DNA from: Trichoplax adhaerens
Taxonomy: Eukaryota; Placozoa; Uniplacotomia; Trichoplacea; Trichoplacidae
Direction of reading: 5' to 3'
NCBI RefSeq assembly: GCF_000150275.1
Contig: NW_002060959.1
Span: 750,172-814,171 of the forward strand
Length of the DNA: 64,000 nucleotides
The translations under genes were made by a program, and so were the position numbers. Numbering within the stretch: the first letter of the stretch is position 1; every line of letters starts with the position of its first letter. The notes below the pieces were generated by a model. That model did no database searches and had not been told where the DNA came from. It saw only the letters and a list, made by a program, of their open reading frames with translations. Of the stretch, positions 52,248 to 64,000 are shown one piece after another.

Positions 52248-55200
52248 ATGACAGAAGATAGTCAGGAGAGAAAGCAAAATGCCTTTTCCATCAGCAATTT
52301 ACTTTCCAAGAATCCAGCATGTCATAATGATGCTCATGTAGCTAAAGACAATTATCCAAGTCGTGATGGTAGTGAATCACCTGGAGATGAAGATAGTTCA
52401 GATTCTTGTTCCGTTGTATCATCCGATGGATCACCATCACAAGAAAATCAACTTGAAGGTAAATAATGTTTCATAAATTCAATTGACCAAATATTTATTT
52501 TTCGTCGTCATTTGAGCTATTTTTTCAAGTTGATACTTTATTTGATGAAGTGTTATCGCATTTGATCCTCGATTGCATACTCTCTTTGATAGCTAAAAAT
52601 TTAGTTCAATATCCATTATTGAATTTCGTTGACAAAGAAAGTAGCAGATTATTGCTGCTGTTATTAGTACTGAATCTTAGTTTATACTTCAACTAACAGT
52701 AATAATAGCAATTCTTTCCGTTTCCATATTGCTCGTATTTGCTAATTCTCTCTCAACTGACTGACAATCTACCCTATTGAATTAATCGACTAGAAGGTCG
52801 TCGACTATAATAGCATTAGGCTATTCTTGATTCTGATTACTAAAGACATCTGCATTATTTCCAATTAGGTCATGAATATTAATAATGTTGCCATATTAAT
52901 CAGTCGTTAAAACTGCGTTTGTGTTAGAATTAAAGACTGAAACAATAGCTTTGACTTGATGACACAAGTTTCGAGTATTTCACCATATTCTGTCATTAAG
53001 ATAATCCACTTAGTAAATTACTATTTTTATTATTTTAATCTTAGATTAACGTCATCGTTGTGTCGATAATTTACTTTATCCAATTTTATTTAATTAATTA
53101 TTTGCAGGAAGACCATATTTTCTCCGTAACATAATTCAGTTAATTTGCGGATCGAATAATTAGCATAGGATTTCAATCTTATTCGATCATTTCAATCTGA
53201 AATCAATCACTTCTGACCAGCATCAGTAGAAAATGGTAATCATCATCGATGATTTGATCTAGAGTTATCGGAAATAGTTAAATATTAAATAAGAGTCGAA
53301 ATTGTAATAGCATTTGCCAATTTATCCTAACTCTTACCCAACTACGGTAATAAAAACTGTACAGGGTAGAATCAATCGACCAAGATGACAAATATAATTT
53401 TTATTTATCAAATAAATTAAAATCTATCAAACCGCAAACAGTAAAGAATTATCCGCAGCTTTCTCGATTATTCAAACTAAGATATTTTATTTACCACTGA
53501 AATAATCCTAATCCATGCGAAATGGATGTAAAAGTATTGTTCAACCACAATAAAAGCTTAGTGGAGTGTAACTTGGAATGAAATTGATTCTTGCGCAATT
53601 ATACTCTATATTACTTTCATCGCCTTTGTGATACTAACGAATCTTAAATTCATGCTATATGACCACCGCGATTAAACGTTCAATGTCCTATAATACAGAT
53701 TAATGTTAATAACTCGTCAATTCGCATAAATTTTGAATCAGGCCTCATCTATCTTTACTATCAATTCGCTGATTGATTAGATTAGATTTTGTTTATAAAA
53801 ATCTTAATGACCAAGTATTGATATGATGCGTACAATTTTATCCTTTCTTCGACTTGAAACAAAAGTTGATTACAATGAATAAATTATTTTAAATAGTTTG
53901 CTGATTAGATCTTATTTTGATTTTCTTTTTACTTTTAATTTTTCTACTTCGATACCGTTTACGACAGGAATCGGAAATATTTACTTAACTTTGATTTTTG
54001 ATTACTAACGATAACATCTGTTCAATTATCTGAATTAACTGCGACATTATGATTTTATTTTACGGCAAAAATTTCCAGAATCTCTTATTGATTATTTGTT
54101 TATCCTGGAAACGATATTATAAGATTGAGAAAGAAAATTTATTTATAGATTCTAATGATAGGCCGAATACACTATACAGTATCAGTATGAACACAGAGTC
54201 AGAAAATAGGACTTATGAGTCTCTTAGCGTACAAATATAAATTAGATATCTTATATATATATATACAGTATAGTGCTATAACATTTCATGAAATCTTTAT
54301 AACGTGCGCAAACCAGAAAAAAAATAGGGAGGCGTAGTTTCTCTGCAGTACAATTGTTTCTTATTCCCAAATTTTCTTGCCTGAAAAAAATTTCGATACG
54401 ATTGTCAATATCGTCATCATTCCTGAGTTTTGGCGCTATATTGTTCAATTATATCGATCTGATCTAAGCCTTTGACAATATTTTGTAATGGCTGAAATTG
54501 GCGATGAAATGCTGTATTTATTCAGTAATGGATAAATCTTTTTTCAACGCAATACCTTCGCTAAGGCAGTATCTGTGAACGCTTTTAGTCTATAGCAAGT
54601 CTTAAAATGTTTAGTTCAATATGCGTAGGAATGACTATGACCTTTAATGCCGTGATGATTATTACATCAACACTAATTATATACAGATATAGCTAAGCTT
54701 ACCAACATTATTCCAATGGGCTAAAATACTTTCTTTAAATTTAACCATTAGGTAAACCTAATGGCCAAGGCCATCATCGCCATCATCGTCATCATGATCA
54801 TTCTTCTCAATCTAAAAAATTAAAAAAGAAAAATAAGAAAAAGAAGACCAGAACTGTCTTTTCACGAACTCAAGTTATTCACTTAGAAGCAACATTTGAT
54901 CAAAAGAAATATTTATCATCAGCTGAACGCGCTGGTTTAGCTAATTTGTTATGCTTAACGGAACAACAAGTTAAAATTTGGTTTCAAAATCGCCGTAATA
55001 AATTGAAACGTCAATTAGCCGAGATGAAAGCAAGTAATATGATGACATTAAGAGCACAAGGTTTCAATAATGGTGTATCACCAGTCTATTATCAAGAAAG
55101 AACGCCAACTGGTATTAGCATGTCCAATGCTGAAATTATTCGAACACTACCTCAGGCAGCATTACCGCATCCATCACCAATCCATTATCCTCAGGCTCAT

Positions 55201-55269
55201 CATTTACCTCATCATCCACATCCACTTTCTTTTGCTTCAATGGCACAACTACGCGCTATGATGATGTAA
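52248..55269 (+). CDS. HMX: HMX (NK5) homeodomain transcription factor, two exons
   Basis: A DNA-binding transcription factor of the HMX/NK5 family, linked to sensory and neural cell types in bilaterians. Exon 1 (52248-52458) and exon 2 (54752-55269) join in phase 1 (donor AG|GTAAAT, acceptor CCATTAG) to give 242 residues. Near the N-terminus, residues 12-20 read AFSISNLLS, an EH1/TN-type Groucho-binding motif of the kind found in HMX proteins. An acidic Ser-rich stretch, then a His/Arg run and a Lys-rich run, precede the homeodomain at 100-159. Family hallmarks are [45 protein letters not shown]. Position 56 is Leu (RRNKLKRQ) where the family normally has Trp. The tail is rich in Pro, His and Met. 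The frame runs upstream to a TTG at 52170, but the first in-frame ATG is 52248. Identity is secure. Confidence 0.95.
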
Positions 55270-55385
55270 AATGATCGTCATTTCCTATTTTGGTAAAGCC
55301 AAAGAGTAATGGGTACTAAGAATGTCGAATATCACCACAATTCCTGGTATGGTGGTCTATGATGAGAAAGAAATCTTCACGCTCT

Positions 55386-55391
55386 AATAAA
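55386..55391 (+). terminator. HMX polyadenylation signal AATAAA
   Basis: A canonical AATAAA lies 117 bases past the HMX stop codon on the coding strand. Position and sequence fit; use is inferred. Confidence 0.55.
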
Positions 55392-58146
55392 GCCTCACGT
55401 TAAATTAATCATCGTTATGCCATCTTGTATCCCCTAATTTTCAATCACTGCATTTCTTGCTTATAAAATATATATTAGTAATAATATAATAATTCATTGG
55501 ATAGATATAAAAATTTCAAAACTGAAAGAATTGATCGTATTTATTGCAAACAACAATTCGTAATTTTAACAAGATCCATATCTATTTGTTGTTAGTGACT
55601 GCTCAGATTAATCGTATGATTGAATCTAATTTATTGCTTTCAAGTCCAACTATCATAACGTAAACAGAATTTGTTCTTATGTTGATTAAGGACAAATTTG
55701 ATAAAATGTACAATTTAGGAATTTAGGAATTCAGCCCAATTTGTTATAGCCTGATATTTCGATTAGCTATCTTTGTTGTATTCTAAGTTGCTTTCGATGA
55801 GTTAACCGATATATCTTCTGCCTTATCTAATTTAAAGAGGTAATTTTTAGTCAAATGATAGACTATTGGTTTTATTTATAACTCTGTTCTACATTTCACG
55901 ATACTTATGATTGATATTCCGTTGCTGATTCGCTAACTCACTGGTTCATTTATTTAAAGCGTTGTAACATACAGTCTCCATTACTCCTCTCCACCTTAAC
56001 AATTTTAAAATTATAGACACAAATATTTACCTAGCAAATAGTAGAAAGTTACAAAGGGCAAACATCACTGATGGTGTTAAGGATAGAAATTGGTTAAATT
56101 GACTGATTTTCAATATAAGCTATTGCACGCCCAAGATAAGATATTAGTTGATAATATCAGTCTGTAAGAGGTTATTATATTAAAACTGGATTGGAAATGA
56201 ACGTCATATTTATATATCGATATAAATTAAAAATATTAAAAAGAAAGAAACAATTCCTTCAGCAATAAACTAAAATGCACTTAATCTTGATTTAAAAATA
56301 TCACCAAATTAATCAATAAAATTCATTCAATTTGAGCTTTGGAAAATTTTGCCAAGTGTCTATTTTACACGATAATGACTTAATAAATCGTTTTTAATAG
56401 GATATTTACGGTAGCAGTATCAACTAGTTGACGGCTTCGTCCGTATTTTCACTAATTTGATGATTGCTGATGGCACGCTAGCTTTCCTGCTCTCATTACT
56501 AATAATTTTTTAAGTGATAGCCCCTACGCAAGTAAAGAAAAAGTACTATTAACAGTTTACGATATATCACCCATAAATTTAATAGGGCTCTACCCTAGTA
56601 TTTACGGCAATGCCAATAATTACGCTATTTGAGTCATCATAAATGATGACTATTCTAAGAGAAAGGCTTTTCGACGCTATCCCAGAGCAATAAAAAATGT
56701 GAATACTTGTAATAATTTAGTGGTAATGCATTCTATAATTAATCATCCCTTACTAATCTAGTGTCGCAGCCAAGATAATTCTAGTCGAATCCTTAGTTCT
56801 ATGGCAATCTCATTTTTATTCATATTTGCTATGGTAAGGATACGTGAATATAGCTAGTTCTATCCATAAGCAGGTAGCATACACAAGATTTAAACCCTTC
56901 ATTGTTCTATTTATATTTTAAATGTTACGCATTCAATATTATCAGATTTAGAAGTGATTGGGAATCAAGTTTCTGCTGTCTTATTTTCGGAGCCGCCAAA
57001 CATGCAAAATTGTAATATAATATGGTTGGTCCCATAATCTAATTTTTATTTATGTATGCGCGAAAGATGAGTAAGGCCATGCCGAACATCTACTTTTCCT
57101 ACTTTCTGTACCTCATCTATCCATTTATAAGCGTTAATGTTCTGATCGTAAAATGAAATTACGATATCTCCGAACCGTATAACTAAGCCAAGTTTATTAA
57201 TGCTAATAAAGTATTAAAATATGGATAACTTGTAAAGTATTTTTCATGGATCCTTAGGACCAACATTATCTTGATTTTGAGTTACTTCCATTTGAAGGGG
57301 AAAATAATAGTCTGTCTATGTGTAATCATTAGTTGTAGACTACTATATCGCTATTCAAAAGTTGGAAAAATTAAGTACTTTAATCCAACAACTTTGATCT
57401 TCTATTGATGCCGGTATTATTTTCGTTCGCTGATTGTAATAGATGTCACAACATTTAAATTTGATTCAAATTGGATGATAATGCATCAAAATAGGACCAA
57501 GACGGTAGAATATTTTTCTATCCTATGCATTTAGGATGATTGATTATCTTATTCTCTTCAATGCTCAATGGCGTACAAGAAACAATAACAACTTGTCTCC
57601 TTCTTTTTGGGATTAGAATGCGGTCGCAACTATGAATCAACGACTCAATTTTTGCTTTCTTCATTACTTTCTAACGTATACGTTACAGTTTTATTTTAAT
57701 CTTTGTTGTAATAATTCTATGGTGGTCTTTAATGATTGTTAATACGAATTCAAACAGAAATGATTAAGCCTCGATTGATATCGTATGCCATCGTCTTCAA
57801 TTGTTTTCTATAAAGAATAACTTACTAATGTTCAAGAATTATGCTATGAACAAGTGTTATTGAATATTAAAAGTGATAAATCATCGTATAGGAATGTAAA
57901 AATGAATGAAAATTTCTTTCATTCTGCTTTGATTTGTTGATATTTTAGAACCTGAATGTACCATCATTGATTCAAGATATTCAGGTAGATGTGCAACTTA
58001 GAGTACTAATGACTACCATTAAAAAATCTCATGTATTGAGACGTTCAATTTATTTCAAGGCTTATGAGGATATTTATAAAAAATTTTGAATGATTCCAAT
58101 AAGGTAGACTAGCTAGTATCTAATCATATCTGAAGAGATCGGCTAG
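55392..58146. other. Intergenic downstream of HMX
   Basis: No gene supported. A short plus-strand ATG frame near 57052 (34 codons, largely hydrophobic) and short minus-strand frames near 56420-56510 are too small to call. Confidence 0.35.
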
Positions 58147-58495
58147 TAAACAAACTATAGAATTTGGTTATCAACTGACGATGGAGTGATTAGTTTCATA
58201 TTAGAAAGCTGATCCATTGATGCATTCTACTGACTAAACTATAAAATTTAGTTATTAACTGACGAATAGGCGATTTGTTTCGTATCTGAAAGATGATCTA
58301 TTAATGAAAGTTATTGAATAAACTATAAAGTTTGGTTATAAATTGACAATGCAGGGATTTATTTCATATTAAAAAGCTGATTCATTGATGTTATCTCCTG
58401 ACTAAATCTATAAAATTTGGTTATTAACTGACGATTGAGTGATTAGTTTCATATTAGAAAAATGATCATTAATATAATTTACTGACTAAAACATA
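58147..58495. repeat. 84-bp tandem repeat, about four copies
   Basis: Diverged units start at the AAACTATA(G/A)A motif near 58152, 58236, 58320 and 58404. Each contains TTTGGTTATTAACTGACGA-like and TTTCATATTAGAAAGCTGAT-like blocks. The period is 84 bp; copies differ by scattered substitutions and a 1-base insertion. Confidence 0.85.
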
Positions 58496-59295
58496 CATGC
58501 AATGGATTATTAGCTGATCTATTGATGGATTTTACTAACTATTAGATTCAAAATGTAATCATTGAAATTTCTGTAACGTTAAGATAGAATCCAATCGGAT
58601 ATTTCCTTCTGCAATTTATGGTAGACCTTCACTCGTATTTTACATTTTATCTAGGTGTCTACAAATGATATCGTAACTTATAATACTGGAACTCGATTAA
58701 TGATAGAATAAACAGCGGAAAAACTTTTAATCAGGAACTTCCTATTACCAACACCTCTTTTTTGGCTAACTGAATGCAATTCAAATAACTTAGCATTGAA
58801 ATGGCTAATTATTGAATGGAATCAATCAATGAAAGTTATTTTATGTAATGAAAGCGTAAATAATTCTCACTTTTATTCCTATTTTACTTTATTGACAAGG
58901 ATAGAGGATCCTCTCATTTACTCTTGATCCATCTCATCCAATATTATAAAAGTTTCAAAATTCAATTACATTAGCCGTGATAAAAAATTAATTTTGAATG
59001 CTGTAAATTAATTCAAACAATATTGATTAGACATTTAGATTGATTAGATTATGATTCAATTTCATCAGCAAGATGATAATCAGCTGTCATCAAGATAGTA
59101 TTATATATTAAGGGTTTGATTCAGACGCTATTTAAAATTAACCTTGAATGCTGTAAATTAATTAGAAATACTTTATGATTGCTGCGCTTGAGTGAACAAC
59201 GACTGTTTTTTTTTTCATTTATTTAGGAAAAGAATAAAACTTGTGGGGAGCATAGCAACCAAGTCATAATCAGGACTAGCTTTGTCTTTAATTAG
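58496..59295. other. Spacer with a 20-bp direct repeat
   Basis: TTGAATGCTGTAAATTAATT occurs at 58994-59013 and again at 59144-59163, exactly 150 bp apart. Nothing else organised was seen. Confidence 0.5.
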
Positions 59296-59425
59296 CTACG
59301 TGTGATGCATAGGGATTTAGGTTTGATCGCACTATCAGCAACGCTCCTCCCTGTCTGGTCAGTAAATCAACATGAAAGCATAGTGCCGGTAGTAATAGAT
59401 GCAGCATTAAAATTGATTGATATAA
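59296..59425 (+). CDS. Candidate coding exon, unknown protein
   Basis: This is an open stretch with a plausible acceptor before it (TCTTTAATTAG) and a strong donor after it (A|GTAAGC, phase 1). It is GC-richer than its surroundings. The reading includes HRDLGLIALSATLLPVW and IVPVVIDAALKLIDI, a helical alternation like ARM/HEAT-type repeats, but I cannot name a family. If the donor is skipped, the frame continues about 17 more codons. Confidence 0.25.
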
Positions 59426-59930
59426 GTAAGCCCTTGTTTTCCTATTCATATAGAATAGTTATACACATGGGAATGTAAAATCTCACTTAAAACTGCCAAA
59501 AAATAATAACCTACAGTATTCTATTTCTTAATTAGTTCGATGATTAGCATTACGAGCAGTTATTATAAGTAAAGCGATGCACAAACAGGAATAAGTTCAA
59601 GGTTATACTAGCTAATAAACAGATCTAATTAAGTACAGCAGTAGTTGGAATATGAAATGTGTTTATGTCGGTTAAAGGGAAGTAAATAGTTCCAGATCCA
59701 GAGGTTTGATATATTCCAGAATTGCAGAGTAAAAAATCCACATTATTATGCCTTACTGACGATAAAAATTCGAAGTCATTAGTTGATAGATATACGAGTA
59801 AAAATGATTAAAGGTTCATTGAAGTTTAGCCTACCGAACTATTCCTTGCATCACTTTATTTATCACTGGCTTGGAGCAATGTTCATAATATGTTACTGCA
59901 CTTTTAATTTATTGAGTACATTATTTCTAG

Positions 59931-60117
59931 GACGTACGTGTTAGAAGGTTATCTAGGGAATAGTTTGAATGATTTATTAATAAATGAAATCGAGGAGTCT
60001 AATAGTCGGCAAGTCATTCGTTGGCAAGAAATGATTTTGACTGCTAAAGTTATATTACATACATACAAGCGAAGTATAGAGAGTAAAGCATATGAAACAT
60101 TGAAAAAAAAGTTTTAA
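59931..60117 (+). CDS. Candidate terminal exon, unknown protein
   Basis: After a good acceptor (ACATTATTTCTAG) a 61-codon frame runs to TAA at 60115-60117. It includes YVLEGYLGNSLNDLLINEI and QVIRWQEMILTAKVILHTYK, of balanced protein-like composition. The acceptor needs a phase-2 upstream partner. The candidate at 59296-59425 ends in phase 1 at its best donor, so a direct join is not supported. Frames of this length occur by chance in AT-rich DNA, so confidence is low. Confidence 0.25.
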
Positions 60118-60149
60118 AGTTAATTTATTCTAAGCTCTAGCCACTAAAA

Positions 60150-60640
60150 GTGTTACAGATCTGAAGTGATCAAGTTTTAACAATTATCGAGCATAGCTAA
60201 TTAAAATATAAACTACTAGACATACTAGTGCTAACATGGTCAAGTTGTAGCATGTATCAAATGAACCTAACTGAAATATAAACTATTTGAGATATAAGTG
60301 TTAATTAACATGATTTAATTTTAGCAATTACCGAGGGTAAGTAATTGAAACATATACTACTAGACATATCGATACTAGCATGATTAAGTTTTAGCAAATA
60401 TCGAATTTTACTAATTAAAATTTAAACTACTAGGGATATGGGCGTTAGTAGAATCGAACATAACTAGTCGAAATAAAACTACTAGAGATATGGGTGTTAA
60501 CATGATTTAGTTTTAGCACTCACCGAACGTGCCTAATTGAAATATAAACTAACAGAGATGTCTATAGGTGTTAACAAGATTAAATTTTAGCAAGCATCGA
60601 ACGTTACTAATTAAATAAAAATACTAGAGAATGGCTGTTA
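60150..60640. repeat. 70-74-bp degenerate tandem repeat, six to seven copies
   Basis: Units recur around AACTACTAGAGATAT...GTGTTAACATGATT and TTTTAGCAA..ATCGAA, with starts near 60211, 60281, 60355 and onward to about 60620. One unit is shortened. This is a second minisatellite, unrelated to the 84-bp one 1.7 kb upstream. Confidence 0.8.
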
Positions 60641-63044
60641 TCATATCCAATATCTAATGAAAGCTTGTGGAAAGATGTAGCGGATCAACTAATTATCATC
60701 TGTAGAGTTTCCACTAAATTGAGCTTAGATTAATATGATAAGATTGCACGAAAATAGATAAAGTTACATATATGGCAAATTATAGAATTTGAGTTAGATA
60801 GTAGTCAACTGGAGATTAAATCCTTGGCAATATAAAAAGAATCAAGTTTATATATTGAAGTGAAGCTTTACAAGAAATACTAGCTCTTGTTATTATATTT
60901 TGGAGACACTTTATCACGCTATCTATTGGACTTTCATGCTCTCATTTAATGCACGCCCATTAAAGATCCCTACCTCGACTAAAATCTGAAATAGGCCATC
61001 CAATTAAACTTCATATGATCTAATATGAGACTACAATTATTGTTATTAGTATGTATGTTTGAAATATGTATAATAGTGAATCATTAGGCAAGGGAATAGG
61101 TTAAAACACATTTAAGGTAACAATCAATAAGATATTGGGCAAAAATAACAACATGTAATGATAGACAGATTAGCATACAATATCATTTAAGTCATAAAGT
61201 AGAAAACATTACTTTTCAAGCGAAACCATTGTTAGCCTTGAACAATACTAATGATATCGTGATAGATGACGATTTGATTTAATTGAACTAAAATCAGTCA
61301 TCACCTTTATTATATTGTCGCAGCATATAGAATAGAAACGCAAAAAATAAATTAAATTACAATTACTTCTTTATTTGACCTGAAAATAAGGCTATTAATC
61401 TGGAGTGTTTTGAATAAATGAGTAAAAGCGTACTAGTTACATCAACAAGTTGGATCTGCACAGCGTCGAGAGAATCAACTTTTACATATTACTTTACGCA
61501 AGATACAGGAATATGGAATAAATCAGCTATAAGATTGACATGCAATGAAATAAATAGAAGAATAAAATAAATCATAGCAATCTACGTGACGAAATCATGA
61601 ATGATATCAAATAGGTTGAGATTTGACGTCAGTCAATGGGTCTAATCACTTCTTTCTCGATATCATAACATTCAGTAACAAATTGTTACCAGATCAATAC
61701 AAATTTTTACATTCACTTGTAAAATAGAGTAATTGACTGATACCACAATCATAATCGTCTAATTCACGATCAACAATAATTTTGCAAGAAGATAGGGAAA
61801 AAACGATTAAAAATAAGAATAATATATTTTTGTTCGTCTTATTTGCCATTCAACTGATGAGTAAATGGTCATAAAGTTTAGCAAGATATTTTATTTCTAG
61901 TTTAAATAAGAGAATAGCGATCTATATCGTCTTGTAAAAACAAATGAAGAAGCTTGTATTATTTTTAATTTGTGCTATTCCTTAATTTTTCTATTGAACA
62001 CTTCTTGGAAAGCGTTATAGTTTAAGAAGCGACTATTGTTTATTTGACGTAATTAGAGGAATTCCCCGTTATTCTAGTAGCAGTGGGATATTAAAAATTT
62101 AAAATAGAAAAAATTTAAGTTATTTATTTGTTTCATTTAGTTAATTCTCCTTCTTGGCGTAGAAAATAATAGTTACTTTTAAATCTTATAGTAGGTATAA
62201 TTTTTACGCTACGCCCTTCTTTGGCCCCCTCATATCCATGTATTCTCTTCCTGACGTTATCATCAATCAATCAATCAATCAACTATTGCACCATCATTAT
62301 TATGTATCTAATCAGTAAAGATATGAATTTATTAATCATGCCCATAGGATATTGGCCATCGGAGGATCGGTTTAAATGATTAGCATACCTTTAACACAGC
62401 TGGATATATCATTATGATCCATTCATGATGAAATCTGTCGCTACATATCAATCACACGATCTCTTGGAGCTTGCTAACCGGGGGATGGCAAAAATTTTCC
62501 GAATACTGTAAGCAGTACAAGATATCAGAAACATGCAGTTCATAGTTAATCAACCATGTATTCGTTGGAATGATGCACATACTGTTATCGAGTTCCTTTC
62601 TGTTAGGACTTTAAAAGGAAATATACGAGAGCACAACCTATTTATCCTAGCTCTTCCTTTCAGATTAAAAAGCATCTAACTTGAAATCTATTCTTTGTAA
62701 GCTTAGTAATCCACCACTTCCAAAAATTAAAATTTCCTTGAAGGTTAATGATCATCGTCACTATCCGATAAGTTTTATTTCTTTAATTAACTCTGCAATC
62801 AATACGAGAGTGTAAACGATTTATGTACAATCCGTTGCTTTATTGAATGCAACCTAAGCGATTGTTTACTGGTATTAGTCATCTCTACCGTCAGTATTAA
62901 TGGAAGCAATTGAAAAAATTCAAATTGATTCGGTAGCAATTATTACTTTAATCACCTTAATCGAGACTGTAAAGCGTATACATGTTATATACTTAACTAA
63001 AGGAAATTATGTATTTTTTTAACTACATTCTCATGTCTGTACAG
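60641..63044. other. Intergenic, nothing firm
   Basis: No gene supported. A GC-richer patch at 62440-62650 contains short ATG frames (for example 48 codons starting near 62533, MQFIVNQPCIRWNDAH...) without a recognisable domain. Confidence 0.35.
62262..62282. repeat. (ATCA)5 microsatellite
   Basis: Five perfect ATCA units plus one base. Confidence 0.95.
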
Positions 63045-63107
63045 GTTTATTAATGCCCTTGTCACTTGATACCCCCTGCAATTTATCGCAGCTTCAAGGC
63101 TATTCAG
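63045..63107 (+). CDS. Candidate 63-nt internal exon, strand uncertain
   Basis: A GC-richer 63-nt block lies between a long pyrimidine tract ending in TGTACAG and a donor AG|GTAAAA. Both junctions are phase 1, and the block is open with the reading LLMPLSLDTPCNLSQLQGYS. The opposite strand is also open (LEAAINCRGYQVTRALINLY), with a weaker acceptor at 63100. The splice signals favour plus; the cyclin-like exon nearby on minus keeps the alternative alive. No family recognised. Confidence 0.35.
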
Positions 63108-63808
63108 GTAAAATGCGATTAGGTGGATGCTTTGTTCGTGTCGGCATTTCAAAGCTTATATAAAATATTTTTACTAAATTAATAATAATTAAGGAATGCA
63201 ATCCTCTAATGTCACCCCATCACTTCGACAGTAAGTAATACAAAAGTGATTAAATTAGTCGTAATGACTAAATAACAGATTACATCATTAATCTTGTCTT
63301 TAACTACTGTAAGAGCACTGGCTAATGATATTGCCATTTACAATGACAACAATTTAATGATGCTTTTCTATTCACTTCTATTGCTAGAAGATTGCAAAAT
63401 TTTGTGTAAACGGAACAGCCAATAACTATACTTCAAAATGATAATAGCTCAATCTATATTTAGCTATTGCCATCATAAGAATAAGTATAAGCCTTTAGAC
63501 TTCATCTCGATCGTTAACCCTAAGTTAATTAATTGATTATCAAGCTTCAATAGCGTAAGTGCTAGTCAAACAAGATTGCAGTCAATAGGTGGAAATAAGA
63601 ATAGATGATAACCAATTGGCAATATGGAGAACAATAATGAAGATTATCATCAACAATGGAAAGATCAAATTGATTCATTTTATACATCATAGACGATCAA
63701 TGCACTTCTATTAAGTTTTTATTCAGCTATTGAAATGGAACAAAAAACATTATGTTTTTCTATGTTCAATGAATTTTATATTAGTCTTCAATTGCTTGAA
63801 GGATATAC

Positions 63809-63938
63809 TTTTGTAAGATTGCGATCGATATTTCAATAGGCGAATAAGATGAAAACTTAGCGTCGACAGCCATGAACTTCATGTCTAACAGATGAGTAAA
63901 TCTTGAAGGGGTATCGACCTTCCTAACGTCGTCTTCAA
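63809..63938 (-). CDS. Possible cyclin exon, partial gene at the window edge
   Basis: A minus-strand open stretch reads VEDDVRKVDTPSRFTHLLD, then MKFMAVDAKFSSYSPIEIS, then IAILQ. The D.KF....P..I pattern resembles the second cyclin fold of D-type cyclins (CATDVKF..PPSM). The acceptor is weak (AAATACAAG). The proposed donor is GTATAT at 63808, phase 2; otherwise the frame stops at 63781. The rest of the gene would lie beyond 64000 and in unlocated downstream exons. The resemblance is suggestive only. Confidence 0.3.
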
Positions 63939-64000
63939 CTTGTATTTAAATATCATAACAACAAATTGCTCTTATAGGTGAACTTATACCGACAGGATAG

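Noticed and set aside
1-64000. CRISPR arrays, bacterial operons or prophage
   Set aside because: No regular spacer-repeat array or bacterial gene organisation is present; spliced animal genes explain the coding content.

Overview
The window is animal nuclear DNA: strongly AT-rich, intron-containing, with most genes split by canonical GT-AG introns, some only 81-85 bases long. The gene set (an HMX/NK5 homeobox gene, an NKX6 homeobox gene, a divergent homeobox gene, histone stem-loop binding protein and MOZART1), the short introns and the base composition fit an early-branching animal. My best guess is a placozoan such as Trichoplax or a relative. That identification is inference; no ribosomal RNA or species marker is present.

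Layout. 0.3-2.4 kb, minus strand: a seven-exon SLBP gene with a complete RNA-binding domain, including one intron that looks like a GC-AG intron. 5.2-6.05 kb: a block of palindromic GTAC/TGTACAGTA repeats ending about 30 bases before the start codon of MZT1 (plus strand, three exons, 6.08-7.61 kb). 9.05-11.23 kb, minus: NKX6 in two exons. 19.0-19.95 kb, minus: two exons of a divergent homeobox gene, possibly with a first exon at 23.2-23.5 kb. From 23.5 to 52.2 kb no gene could be supported. This interval holds five of the six solo LTRs in the window, a local tandem duplication, a long hairpin and a GC-rich palindrome. 52.25-55.27 kb, plus: HMX in two exons. 55.4-64 kb: two minisatellite blocks and a few low-confidence exons, including a cyclin-like exon at the right edge.

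How the parts relate. Three homeobox genes within about 46 kb, separated by long gene-poor DNA, suggest a remnant of an ancestral ANTP/NK-type homeobox cluster with large regulatory intervals. SLBP (histone mRNA processing) and MZT1 (gamma-tubulin complex) are housekeeping neighbours in divergent orientation and have no obvious functional tie to the homeobox genes.

The clearest mobile-element result is six solo LTRs of two related families. Each is flanked by its own perfect 5-bp target duplication, and no internal gag/pol sequence was seen. Most of the longest open frames elsewhere are chance or repeat-derived; many begin with TTG or GTG rather than ATG and were left out.
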